64,000 nt of DNA from Ciona savignyi (Eukaryota; Chordata; Ascidiacea; Phlebobranchia; Cionidae). Numbering within the stretch: the first letter of the stretch is position 1; each line of letters starts with the position of its first letter. The stretch is from positions 96,530 through 160,529 of the forward strand of contig CH002988.1 in the NCBI GenBank assembly GCA_000149265.1, given 5' to 3'. Both the position numbers and the translations under genes were made by a program. The notes beneath the pieces are model-generated. The model was not told where the DNA came from, searched no databases, and saw only the letters and a list, made by a program, of their open reading frames with translations. Below are positions 39,201 to 46,263 of this stretch, one piece after another.

Positions 39201-41883
39201 AACAATAATTGTAATGGTTGTTACAATACAATACAACACAGTGTACATACTTATAACCAAACCTTTTGTGCGCAATATAACTCATTTTTCGTACTGGGCC
39301 ACTTTAAAAATAATATCTGATAATAACCAACAACATGTCAAATGCTGAAGATTACCTACTGTCCAGGATAACATAGGAGAAATAAGGGTGCCTCTAAATA
39401 CTACAGGACCGCTTGGAGCGCTTGGATCGCTTGGATCACTTAGATTGCTACGGAAAGTAATGCTAACCCTGTCCCAAACACTAATCTTAACCCTAGAACT
39501 AACTTTACCCCAACCCTAACAATATTATTATGGCTTTTGTAATTACGAAGTATAGTAAGCGATCCAAGCGATTTAAGCGCTCCATGCGGTCCAAGCGGTC
39601 CTGTAGTATTTAGAGGTACCGGAGAAACAATACTTAAAAACACAGCAAATCCTTAAATAACCAAAACTATTAATAGGCAATTTTGTATGACATTACTTTG
39701 TTTTTTGAAATAAATGGGTGAAAACAAGAACAGAATAGTGATGTATCTATTAATCACGGATGACAGGGTGCAGATTGGATTGATCAAGAACCTGTCTGGT
39801 TTAGATGAATGCCAACCTTAACCTCGAAACCAGCCAATACATTTACAAACTACTAAATTTAGTTATTGTAACAATGTAACGGACTATACTAAGCATATTT
39901 CTTACGAGAATGAAGAAGCATTTAAAATTCCTGAATTTTCAGCCGAAATCGGTGGAAACTTCGGTGAAGTTGGTATGAATGACTGGTGGTCTTGATATGA
40001 CGTCATTTTAAAGTTTATTTAACATACTATACAATAGAACTTCAACATTATATAGTGTTATATATAGGTCTTTAGTGCTTCACCATTACACTGGAAATTT
40101 GGATTGGCTACAACTTTTCACGTTTGCCTAATAAGAATAAAATATATGCAATTTCATGGCAATAAAATTTTAATAAAACTACCAAACAACATTTAAAAAA
40201 TCAGAAACAAAACAATAACATGAAAGTCGTGGGTTGTCATAGCTCCCAGCACAGCTAAAATGAAATGGATACGCGCTAGCATTTACGGCGCACTTGCAGA
40301 TTTATTCATAGATATAGTATCTATGAGTGACCGTGCTAATGATTTGTTTTGGACAATCGTGTGGGCAAATGGTTGAGCACTGTTTATATATACAGTATGT
40401 ATAAAGAATGTGCGGTTAGTACAACCATTTACAGCATACCATTTTAAGGTGATGAGTGTATTATGGGTTAGAATTTTAAAAACAGATACATTTAAATTAG
40501 GCTACTATATTTTTAATGTAGACTATAACCATCCTAAATAACATTAGTATTTTGCAGTCAATTTCAATAAGGATTTTATTTTATTTCATGTGGCACATGG
40601 CGTCCACCGCCAGGTTACCGAAACTATTCAACAGTACGTAGCATATAATATATAGAGACGTTTCTTCAGTTCAAGTAAAAGTCATTTATTTACTGGTTTT
40701 AAGTGATGTCCACTTAATGCCATGTCCAAGGAAACAACCGTTTAGCCAGCGGCTGGTTTTGAAGGCATACTCATTCAACTTCCTGTAGACCGCAGACGTC
40801 CTTATACCGATTGAGCATACTTTTTCCGACCGGTTTGTCTACAAAACTGGTCCCAGCGATTTAAAACTAGTCGCTAGCGAGTCGGTTGTGTCCTTGGGCA
40901 AGGTACTCAACGGACATTGCTTGAACCAAGCGGATTAATGGGTTATTCTACTAAATTGAAGGAATGTGTCTATCATGCACAACACACTGAAATAGCTTCG
41001 GTAACCCGACGAGGTGATATTTTCCCCGTGTGTTAACCCCACTGGTTTTCCCATTCACGGGAATAAGGATGAATTTCCTATCCTATCCTAAGCTAGACAG
41101 TGTCAACCACGTGTATTTTTTATTGTTTGTTTTTCTCTGGGTCAAGTTTTAAAACCTTCATGGGCTCTTCTGTTATTCCATTTTTATATTTGATTCGGGA
41201 TATGTATAGGTCACGTTAACCATTTCGGCCACACGACCGTAGCAGTGTCAATCACGTGTTAACAACCACTTTTTCTGCATGTCTGTCCGACCGATTAGTC
41301 GGGTGGGTTGATGCAACGCTATTCAACCGAAGGGTGGTAGCCTTAAAAACTGGTCGCCAGCTTGTCGGCTGTGTCCTTGGTGAAGGCACTTAACGGACAT
41401 TGCCTGAACTCAGTAAAATAATGGGTTCTACTAAATTGAAGTACCGTGTCTATCATACACAACACACTGCAATAGCTCCGGTAACTTAACGGTGGGCGCG
41501 AGGTAATCATATGATTACCCGTATGTTAACGCCTCTTGCGTTATTTTCATTCACGAATCACGAGGATAAATATGAATATTCTAATCTATCCTATGCAAAA
41601 ACGATCGAGTTCCGTAGAACTTGGTATATCTTACTCAAAGTTTATATCTTTTGTTTCTGCAAGCATAATCTTATGGGTTGCCGAGTTCCCTACCCAAACT
41701 TGATATCATGTTTTCAAAATTAAGTATTAACGTTGGTTTATAATAAAAAACAATAAAATTATTGTTGTTTATTTATTTCAAGCTCTTCCATAATTTTTAC
41801 CTTTGCACGACCTTTTTTTTCGCGGCGTTTTTTCTATCCGATTGTTTTGGCCGAACCACTGTTGTAACACTGATTGGCGTTTG
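1..41883 (-). CDS. DNHD1: Dynein heavy chain-like gene, probably DNHD1 (partial, 70 exons placed, 3' end outside window)
   Basis: Dynein heavy chains are AAA+ motors with an N-terminal tail, a linker and six AAA modules. Read right to left, the exons give a tail, a linker, AAA1 (P-loop GENGVGKS), AAA2 (GAAGSGKT, then WIIFDG), AAA3 (GEPGCGKS, then FFIDD) and AAA4 (FSGRKS, then VILVLDE), the order of all dyneins. Splice sites were placed by hand. All junction phases agree except 3605/3200, and about 3,600 residues are covered. The right-most exon (41801-41883) has no ATG, so the start is unknown. AAA5, AAA6, stalk and C-terminus lie beyond position 1. The divergence (AAA1 Walker B without Glu, broken AAA4 P-loop) fits the atypical DNHD1 family, reported to matter in sperm flagella, better than a working axonemal chain. 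A very divergent DNAH is the alternative. Dynein identity is near certain; the DNHD1 assignment is inference. Confidence 0.65.
3605..7338 (-). CDS. DNHD1: DNHD1-like: disordered multi-exon insert between AAA3 and AAA4
   Basis: Six exons at 7187-7338, 6240-6362, 5585-5681, 5037-5225, 4297-4404 and 3605-3795 encode about 285 residues rich in Ser, Thr, Gly, Asp and Glu, with no predicted fold visible. Examples are SSQTYSSEGSSSGY, IIDDDERNSVSSSSN and TSTQPSTSGTTSSS. They lie after the AAA3 end (LWLHECSRVFFDRLVDD at 7596-7763) and before AAA4, where ordinary dyneins have a compact stretch of tens of residues. Phases join through the series. The exons 4297-4404, 5037-5225 and 6240-6362 have symmetric phases, so they could be skipped without a frameshift. 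The role is unknown; a regulated, possibly phosphorylated linker is a guess. Confidence 0.7.
6797..6837. repeat. Perfect 19-bp inverted repeat with 3-nt loop
   Basis: TAACTTTGCAATGTTGTAT, then TTT, then its exact complement. In the intron between exons 7187-7338 and 6240-6362. The loop is too small for a normal pre-miRNA. Confidence 0.85.
7596..10795 (-). CDS. DNHD1: DNHD1-like: AAA3 module exons
   Basis: Exons at 10648-10795, 10059-10206, 9670-9896, 9153-9332, 8758-8859, 8413-8526, 8062-8194 and 7596-7763, all in phase. The first has the AAA3 entry FPPYETVFDYFVDDEFG (canonical FPTGGTVFDYYVD). The 10059-10206 exon has an intact P-loop, LLVGEPGCGKSSL. The 9670-9896 exon has Walker B SIFFIDDVS and ends PTLELLRQ. 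The 9153-9332 exon gives the sensor region, ending FVVLHFLK. The 8413-8526 exon has PHYIFSLHDISHIMQ, the canonical HYTFNLRDFSRVIQ. The 8062-8194 exon carries an Arg/Gly-rich insertion after GLFLLAP. The 7596-7763 exon has the family hallmark LWLHECSRVFFDRLVDDHDR. AAA3 therefore looks able to bind nucleotide. Confidence 0.85.
11156..15038 (-). CDS. DNHD1: DNHD1-like: AAA2 module exons
   Basis: Exons at 14891-15038, 14621-14744, 14152-14218, 13694-13834, 13345-13483, 12706-12891, 12150-12357, 11532-11668 and 11156-11380. The 14891-15038 exon encodes an intact P-loop CVVVAGAAGSGKTTMYR. The 13694-13834 exon has ISDLFGYFD (canonical GQLYGEFD). The 12706-12891 exon has KWIIFDGAISANWTDSLNC and ends SASPATISR, very close to the canonical KWIIFDGPVDAVWIENMN and ASPATVSR. 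The 12150-12357 exon has NWRSLASSWL, and 11156-11380 ends the module with FAFVWAFGGHL. Short basic or Ser-rich inserts (KQTKKKANEKSN, DTQSSATRQSSVRSR) are odd. The intron at 11669-12149 holds nothing recognisable. Confidence 0.85.
15525..19634 (-). CDS. DNHD1: DNHD1-like: AAA1 module exons
   Basis: Exons at 19407-19634, 18681-18848, 18107-18293, 17631-17875, 17210-17294, 15998-16263 and 15525-15619. The module opens with YGYEYRALSS and VITPVTER (canonical YGYEYLG and VITPLTDR). P-loop GENGVGKS is intact in 18681-18848. Walker B in 18107-18293 reads CWLCFDHAQRL where active dyneins have WCCFDEFNRI, so the catalytic Glu is His. The 17631/17210 junction gives PAGAFPELPDSMRAIYRP, the canonical GRTELPDNLKALFRP. 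The 15998-16263 exon has a Ser-rich insert (QQRSRSDSGSESD). In ordinary dyneins AAA1 is the main ATPase driving movement. Here hydrolysis is probably lost, an inference from one residue. A 137-bp gap lies in the 16264-17209 intron. Confidence 0.85.
16808..16944. other. Assembly gap (137 N)
   Basis: Run of N inside an intron of the DNHD1-like gene. The neighbouring exons (15998-16263 and 17210-17294) join in phase, so no coding exon need be missing. Confidence 1.
17545..17581 (+). repeat. 37-bp repeated motif, copy 1
   Basis: The 37 bases starting CACCAAAGCCAATACTATTT are identical to 20872-20908. An (AT)n tract follows at 17584-17607. Both copies lie in DNHD1-like introns. Confidence 0.8.
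20090..24206 (-). CDS. DNHD1: DNHD1-like: linker (N2) exons
   Basis: Exons at 24054-24206, 23605-23828, 22744-22881, 22325-22513, 21804-21967, 21291-21372, 20551-20703 and 20090-20293. The linker is the lever that swings across the AAA ring. Family landmarks are visible. LWVSCQDKWMYLNKIFSGD (23605-23828) matches the canonical WLNVQRKWLYLEPIF. LYFLSDEDCVGLLG and LPKCFSGAQSLLF (22325-22513) match FYFLSNDELLEIL and LKKCFEGIAKLEF. HWMLKYTGQVVLLSSAI (20551-20703) matches the segment ending QVVLCVSQI. The linker is thus better conserved than the AAA active sites, suggesting the protein keeps its dynein architecture. The intron at 22882-23604 has no recognisable feature. Confidence 0.85.
20872..20908 (+). 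repeat. 37-bp repeated motif, copy 2
   Basis: Identical to 17545-17581 with no similarity in the flanks, so it is a short shared element rather than a large duplication. Confidence 0.8.
24457..31343 (-). CDS. DNHD1: DNHD1-like: central tail / pre-linker exons
   Basis: Exons at 31106-31343, 30757-30814, 30335-30534, 29553-29756, 28943-29062, 27951-28123, 27661-27763, 26959-27111, 26467-26681, 25613-25724, 25233-25433, 24713-24857 and 24457-24530, all in phase. The part nearest the linker resembles the dynein tail helical bundle: helix-rich, with Trp-containing heptads (STLSQELPLLSKLSSDAM, LRHWREVFTGMGE, a good match to canonical LRERHWEELF-type text). The 31106-31343 exon is Ser-rich (NDGSSGRSTASSFSVD), and 30335-30534 is a hydrophilic linker. 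Specific partners cannot be read from the sequence. Confidence 0.75.
25787..26451. repeat. Two-unit diverged tandem repeat interrupted by a hAT MITE
   Basis: AAAATGAGCAAAATATATGT starts at 25787 and again at 25962. Both units carry ATTAAAATTT(T)CCC and CTTTGTTAGTCTTT. The second unit is split by the MITE at 25993-26364, so the duplication came first. Confidence 0.65.
25993..26364. mobile_element. hAT-type MITE
   Basis: Ends are CAGTGCTTCTCAAATG and the inverted CAGTGGTTCTAGATC, typical hAT termini, with an internal GTGCGCCAC repeated in both orientations. The flanks ATTTAAAC / GTTTAAAC form an 8-bp target duplication with one mismatch. 372 bp, no transposase. It lies in the intron between exons 26467-26681 and 25613-25724. 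Confidence 0.85.
28169..28640. repeat. Two-unit diverged tandem repeat, about 238-bp period
   Basis: Both units begin GCATATAACTAGATTC, carry AGTTAAC(T/G)G, TATTGTTTTATATTCA and AGTAACATA, and end TGGGCACTTTTT. In the intron between exons 28943-29062 and 27951-28123. Confidence 0.7.
31584..41883 (-). CDS. DNHD1: DNHD1-like: N-terminal exons
   Basis: Exons at 41801-41883, 38962-39121, 38498-38656, 38136-38268, 37190-37316, 36827-36961, 36219-36392, 35475-35681, 35000-35206, 33279-33390, 32661-32845, 31965-32059 and 31584-31689. Second copies of two exons occur at 34677-34788 and 34205-34389 because of a local duplication. No domain is recognised. Readable stretches include HFIFSSFGVLHIFPNG (35475-35681), YMRLRRKISNSLLHAVPNF (35000-35206) and KRREARARNLEKAKQ, probably coiled coil (32661-32845). 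The 41801-41883 exon is separated by a 2.7-kb repeat-filled intron but joins in phase to 38962-39121, giving KKKVVQRKRKASSQW. It lacks an ATG, so at least one more upstream exon must exist. Confidence 0.65.
32332..32621 (+). mobile_element. tRNA-derived SINE, full length (copy in duplication 1A)
   Basis: The head has a tRNA-like promoter region (GGTTAGTCTGGCGGTTTAATG, then CTTTCAACCGAAAG). The body contains GTGTCCTNNGCAAGGCACTTAACGG, and the tail is (TCCTA)n. At least seven copies lie in this window. It could be the Ciona SINE called Cics-1 in the literature, from memory and unchecked. Confidence 0.75.
32949..33093 (+). mobile_element. 5'-truncated SINE, present only in duplication copy A
   Basis: Only the 3' half of the SINE, from TTGAAGGAACGTGTC to the (TCCTA)n tail, flanked by TAATG on both sides. 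The matching site in copy B (near 34484) is empty, showing a recent insertion by target-primed reverse transcription. Confidence 0.8.
33546..33645. other. Assembly gap (100 N, nominal size)
   Basis: Exactly 100 N between the two copies of local duplication 1; a round-number gap means the true distance is unknown or zero. Confidence 1.
33646..34937. repeat. Local duplication 1, copy B
   Basis: Second copy, starting at the base after the N gap. Exons at 34677-34788 and 34205-34389 encode the same peptides as copy A. The copy continues into the unique sequence upstream, so copy A is probably the misplaced allele. If both were spliced in, the frame would be kept. Confidence 0.9.
33875..34163 (+). 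mobile_element. tRNA-derived SINE, full length (copy in duplication 1B)
   Basis: Allelic or duplicated counterpart of the element at 32332-32621, with the same head, body and tail. Confidence 0.75.
37421..37555 (+). mobile_element. Old diverged SINE remnant
   Basis: GCAAGGCTTTTAGCGAAC, ATTCAGTGGATTAATGG and ACACTGCAATAGC keep the order of the SINE body with many changes. Lies in the intron upstream of the 37190-37316 exon. Confidence 0.55.
39388..39619. mobile_element. TIR MITE, GGTNCCTCTAAATACTACAGGA family
   Basis: Inverted ends of about 25 bp (GGTGCCTCTAAATACTACAG and its complement) continue as imperfect arms of repeated GCTTGGANCG units. The core is C-rich, CTAACCCT-like. 232 bp in the long intron upstream of exon 38962-39121. 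Confidence 0.8.
40601..40762 (-). mobile_element. Old diverged SINE, reverse orientation
   Basis: Reverse complement of the SINE body: CAGGTTACCGAAACTATT, then GACGTTTCTTCAGTTCAAGTA, then ATGTCCAAGGAAACAACCG. No tail was found. Confidence 0.6.
40825..41090 (+). mobile_element. tRNA-derived SINE
   Basis: Body GTGTCCTTGGGCAAGGTACT, GGATTAATGGGTTATTCTAC and tail TTTCCTATCCTATCCTA. The head is partly rearranged. In the long intron between 39121 and 41801. Confidence 0.75.
41286..41594 (+). mobile_element. tRNA-derived SINE
   Basis: Head TCCGACCGATTAGTCGGG, body GTGTCCTTGGTGAAGGCACT and a degraded (TCCTA) tail. About 195 bp after the previous copy, same orientation. Confidence 0.75.
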
Positions 41884-42128
41884 CTGGGGTTAACAAATTT
41901 GCAAATCGCACTTAAGTCAAAGGATGGTAGAGTATAATGTTTATTGAGTGATATTGTTTAGTTGATTCATTTTGATTTTTTAAGTTAAAGTATACTTAAT
42001 TCGTAACATGTTGTTGGGGAGAAACCGTAAAAGACAAAGACGACAGTAGATAAAACAGACGTTTTAAGAATGTATAATATTCGGCGTACAGTTAATTAGT
42101 GTAACGGGTATAAATATCCATTCGATAG
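41873..42128 (+). repeat. Interspersed repeat, copy 1 of 2
   Basis: Shares order and many words with 44050-44305: AACAAATTTGCAAA, AAGTCAAAGG, TTGGGGAGAAACC, CAGACGTTT, TATAAATA. The two are diverged by many substitutions and indels. No termini identified. Confidence 0.6.
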
Positions 42129-42298
42129 CGGTAGCTCTAAAGACTACAGGATCGCTTGGAGGGTTGGGGTTAGGGTTCCAATCGATCCTATAGTAATTTG
42201 AGGAACCCTTGGATATGTGTACTTACTAACTTTATATTTTTAAAATAGGATTTATATGTTACCAATACATTAGATTCTTATAAAATATATTGTACAAA
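41884..42298. promoter_or_regulatory. Short divergent interval between DNHD1-like and AMPK beta
   Basis: About 415 bp separate the right-most DNHD1-like exon from the AMPK beta ATG on the opposite strand, so the AMPK promoter and possibly a DNHD1 5' exon must fit here. Most of it is repeat: a 250-bp interspersed repeat followed by a 78-bp TIR element. An acceptor-like tract ends at about 42249, 50 bp before the ATG, which could be a trans-splice or 5'UTR intron acceptor. No convincing TATA box was found. Confidence 0.35.
42130..42207. mobile_element. Short TIR MITE, same family as 39388-39619
   Basis: GGTAGCTCTAAAGACTACAG at the left and the inverted GGTTCCTCAAATTACTATAG at the right, around a GGGTTGGGGTTAGGGTT core. 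78 bp, about 90 bp before the AMPK beta start codon. Confidence 0.65.
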
Positions 42299-45200
42299 AT
42301 GGGTAATACACAACAAAAACGTGTGTCAGATGAAAACCAATTGCCTGGTGATGGACAACTGGCCAATAATCTTGTTTTAGAATCTCCTATGGAAGATTCT
42401 GGATTTATTTTTCCTGATCATAATGATTCCTTGACGGTAAGTTTTAGAGGCAACGCTAAAGGGAGGAAAAGCGGGAAGGAGGAAAGAAGGGAAACTGCTC
42501 ACCAAAACTATGGAATTAATTGTACCCTTTTTCCTAAACACTAATCTAAACCCCAAAAATAATCCTAACTCTCTAATGCCTTAATATTCAATTTAGTCTG
42601 CAGTTTCCCTCCTTCCCACCTTCCCACTTTCCCTCCTTTTAGTTTTCCCCAAGTTTTAGTTTCCATTGTAAAATGTTTTTTTATTATATTTACCCGTAAT
42701 GCATTAGTTTTAATAAAATAAAATTATTTTCACATTTTTTGTATATTTCACCGTTTTTGCAGCCCAACTTGCCATTAAGCATCTATAATTTTTGTGCTAT
42801 AAATCATAGTGGTACTTAATGTATATATGTATTATGAGTAGGCCTAGGCTTTAGAACTTTTTTTATGATGCATTTTTTGTAGGATGAACTTCATGGTCCT
42901 AAGGCTTTAAAGGAACCAAAAGGAAAGAATGTTCCAGCAGTGATTCGATGGAGAGGTGGCGGTAAAGATGTAAGAAACTGACTTTACGGCTGTGTAGTTT
43001 TATTTTCATTGTTTCTTTTGCATTCTGATGTGTATACCTACCAGTAGGTGTTAATGAAAAAGTATTATTTTCTATAAATATCAGGTGAATATAAAGATGG
43101 TCACCATGAACACTAATAATAAAATGGTAGCAAAAACAGACTTGAAACATAACATCTTTTAAAATCTGCGGTGGTGCATTTGCATAAATAAAAGTCAGTC
43201 TTGACATATAGGATAAATAGGCTAAACACTTTTTTAGCAGAATTTTAAGCATTAGTTACCACCGAAATGGTATGGTATGTGTGTAAAGTATGGAACATTT
43301 GCAAAATTCCACAATAGTTGCTACAAATATTTGCATCGTTGCAGGGGGTACAAAACATAGCTTTTAGACTTGTGATAAAAACATGGCCATCCAAACCCAT
43401 TACTGTTGCTTTAAAACCCTTTCTGGATGTATATTAAGGAATTGTAAGATTTTACTACACGCTACAAACATACAAATCTTTGCTCCGTCTCTCTTTCTGG
43501 AGTACTTAAATAAAATGCTGATAAAATATTTAACCTTTTTACTATGTTATATAGTCTCTGTTAACCAGCCCTTGGATGTATTAGGCTGATGGTGAAGGAT
43601 TTCAAATAAGCATTAGCAATTCTATGAAACAATCTGCCTCATATTATTAAGAACTTACAAGCTATGCATTTAACCTTATCAAAATTATTTATTCTTATAT
43701 GTGTACTGCATTTGGCCCTGAACATAAGCTAGTTTTTAGTGTTCTTTTACACAGTGGCATAATTCATTAACACCACTTTTCCTCAGGTCTACATCTCAGG
43801 ATCATACGATAACTGGCAGAATAAGCTGAGGTTGAATAGAAGTCATGATGACTTTGTTGCAATTGTTGATCTTCCTGTTGGTGAACACGAGTATAAATTC
43901 TTTGTAGATGGTGACTGGAAAATCGACCCAAATGAGGTAAGTAGGTATGGGGTTTTGAAAAACAAACAGTTGGTTTGCTGGAACTATTTAAAAATGTTTT
44001 TTATAAATACTGCAGTTTGAATAATCAGTAATTTAATTGTTTTGTTTCAGTGAAATTGGTTTTCTCCTAACAAAATTTGCAAAACGCATTACAAAGTCAA
44101 AGGCTGGAGTATAATGATGTTTTAGTGATATTGTTCATTTGATTAATTTGGATTTTTAATGTTAAAATTTAGCTGATTTATATTGTTTGGGGAGAAACCA
44201 AAAAAAGGCGTAAACACGACAAAAGATAAATCAGACGTTTAGAGATAAATAATATTTGGCATACACTTATTCAGTGTGATGGATATAAATAACCATCAGA
44301 ATAAAGTGGAACCACTGTCTGAATCGCCGACATCGCAATTACGCACTATGTACAACAACTGGGTGATATTGTAAGTTACACTGTATGTTGTTTTCAGCCA
44401 ACTAAAGAAAATAAAATGGGTACACTGAACAACGTTCTCAATGTACAAGAATGTGATTTCGAAGTGTTTGAAGCACTTGCAAATGATTCTACGACAGCAC
44501 AAGTTATGGAAAGTTAGTCATTTGTAAGGTTGCACCGATTATATGTATTGATTTGACAACTTGATATATTTTTTTTTCTTACTTCTGACTTGAGTATAAT
44601 TATGGATTATATTTACATGGTGACACTGACACTTAAGCCTTTCAATAATTATTTTGTATAAAACGCTAATGAAAATTGCAGAATATTCCACATCTCCACT
44701 TGATAGTTACACCCAAGAAGTTCCGCGTAGTTTATTAGAGGACACTGCACTGCAACCTCCAGCACTACCACCACATCTACTCAACAAGGTTCTTTTGAAC
44801 CAGGACATTGATATGTCGGTAAGGATAAGGTTTGGGTAACTTTATTGCAAGCATATATAATGTTTTGACATTTATTTCTTTAACAACCAAGTACTATATG
44901 CAGAACAGGCTTGATTACTTTAACAGACAGACAAGAAGACAGCCCTTCATCATCTTGTTATTAATACCAGTAATACCCAATTAGCTTGCAGACTGGTTGT
45001 AGAAAATTTTATAAATGACCGCAGCCTAAGAAAACAAAAAGTGCAGTTCAAAAGCATAGCAACATATTTTTTATAGGGAGCTATTTAATCATAATAAATC
45101 TTTTGAAGATTCCTGATTGGCATAGTTTAAACTACGCCTACAAACCAGAAGATTAATTTGACATAAATAGCTTCTAACAAGTGTTTAGAAATACAGGATA

Positions 45201-45545
45201 TATGCAATTGTGTTAAAAATGTTTTAAATTTGCCTGAATCTGACAACAATAACAAGTTTTTTTCGGTCAGTTTCTGGCTGCATGAATATAACTATAACTT
45301 TGTACTAAACTAGTGTTCTACTTGCATAAACCTATAGCGTACACAAATTATTTAAGTGTTAAACACCTTTAGGTTAAATAATTATTGTTTTTATACAGTA
45401 TGAACCATCACTGCTGCCGGAGCCGCAACATGTCATGCTGAACCATATGTACGCGCTCTCGATAAAAGATGGAGTAATGGCGCTCAGTGCAACACATAGA
45501 TATAAGAAAAAATTTGTCACCACACTGCTGTATAAGCCTATTTAA
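42299..45545 (+). CDS. PRKAB: AMP-activated protein kinase beta subunit (six exons, complete, 257 aa)
   Basis: The beta subunit scaffolds the AMPK alpha-beta-gamma complex, the cytosolic energy sensor, and binds glycogen. Exons are 42299-42436, 42883-42969, 43787-43936, 44398-44512, 44682-44818 and 45399-45545, all with GT-AG borders and agreeing phases. The start MGNTQQK carries Gly2 for N-myristoylation. An in-frame TTG nine bases upstream is not used. Residues about 68-150 are the CBM48 glycogen-binding module, with Trp85, Lys112 and Trp119 in the sugar-binding positions and Ser94 in the place of the human Ser108 autophosphorylation site. The loop after Trp85 has one extra residue. The C-terminus (LPEPQHVMLNHMYALSIKDG, ending KFVTTLLYKPI) is the near-invariant alpha/gamma-binding domain. 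Vertebrates have two paralogues; this looks like the single pre-duplication form. Confidence 0.95.
42455..42642. repeat. Purine/pyrimidine inverted repeat in AMPK beta intron 1
   Basis: A GGGAGGAAAAGCGGGAAGG arm and its complementary CCTTCCCACTTTCCCTCC arm, each about 40 bp, flank a core with CCTAAACACTAATCTAAACC. The core resembles that of the TIR element at 39388-39619. Starts 19 bp after the exon 1 donor. Probably a MITE. Confidence 0.6.
44050..44305 (+). repeat. Interspersed repeat, copy 2 of 2 (AMPK beta intron)
   Basis: Second copy in the intron before exon 44398-44512, same orientation as copy 1. It ends close to the next acceptor. Confidence 0.6.
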
Positions 45546-45808
45546 TTCTTTCTTTATTCTTTGTTTTTCTTTTTTAGTGACGTCAAATTTTATTGAGTGT
45601 TTGTTTATCAATATGTAACATTAGAGATAATTGTATCATAACTGCATATGTTGTCTAAACACAATCATTAACCTTGTTTTTGAGTGGTACTACGAGTCTT
45701 GAGCCAGTTTTAACCCTACATACACCAGAACTGCACACCATTTCAGGTTTTATATGGCATAACAAGTCTTGCATGCATTGTTGTTGTTCTGTACCTTAAA
45801 CTAAAACA

Positions 45809-45814
45809 AATAAA
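45809..45814 (+). terminator. Polyadenylation signal of AMPK beta
   Basis: AATAAA lies 264 bases after the AMPK beta stop codon, on the coding strand, before the convergent neighbour. It is a plausible 3' end signal; cleavage site not determined. Confidence 0.5.
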
Positions 45815-46248
45815 AGTTTTAAAACCGTTTCCACACGCGTCACGGCAGTATTTATTTTAATTTACATACACAACGTTAAAATAAATAATTACAGAGGTAA
45901 GTGCATTGTACATTAATCTTCGGACAAATTTTTGGAACACACTGGAAGCTACTTGAATAAAAGGTTGTAAAGTTAAAGAACTTTTGCCATAAAAGATATG
46001 AAGTACACAATTTAGCACAGGAATTTGGTTTTCCTAATACAAAACAGATTCCATCCAGGGTTGGGTGTATTTAAAAGTTTTAAATCGAATTAAGCTCCTT
46101 AATATTGTTGTGTATGTGCGCTTATATCAGCTGTTATTTTAGGTGCCATTTTCGGCAGCAATTCCATTAAATATTTAAATGACGAAATTGCCTTGTAATT
46201 GGGACAATTTAACCCAACCCGGATTCCATCATGATAAAAATTGATTAA

Positions 46249-46254
46249 TTTATT
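46249..46254 (-). terminator. Possible polyadenylation signal of the SEFIR adaptor gene
   Basis: On the minus strand AATAAA begins about 10 bases after the TAA stop at 46264. It would give a very short 3'UTR, so a more distal site is also possible. Confidence 0.35.
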
Positions 46255-46263
46255 AAATAAGCC

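Noticed and set aside
39460..39530. Telomere-like CTAACCCT repeats
   Set aside because: They are degenerate, short and enclosed by inverted termini, so they are the core of a MITE rather than an interstitial telomere.
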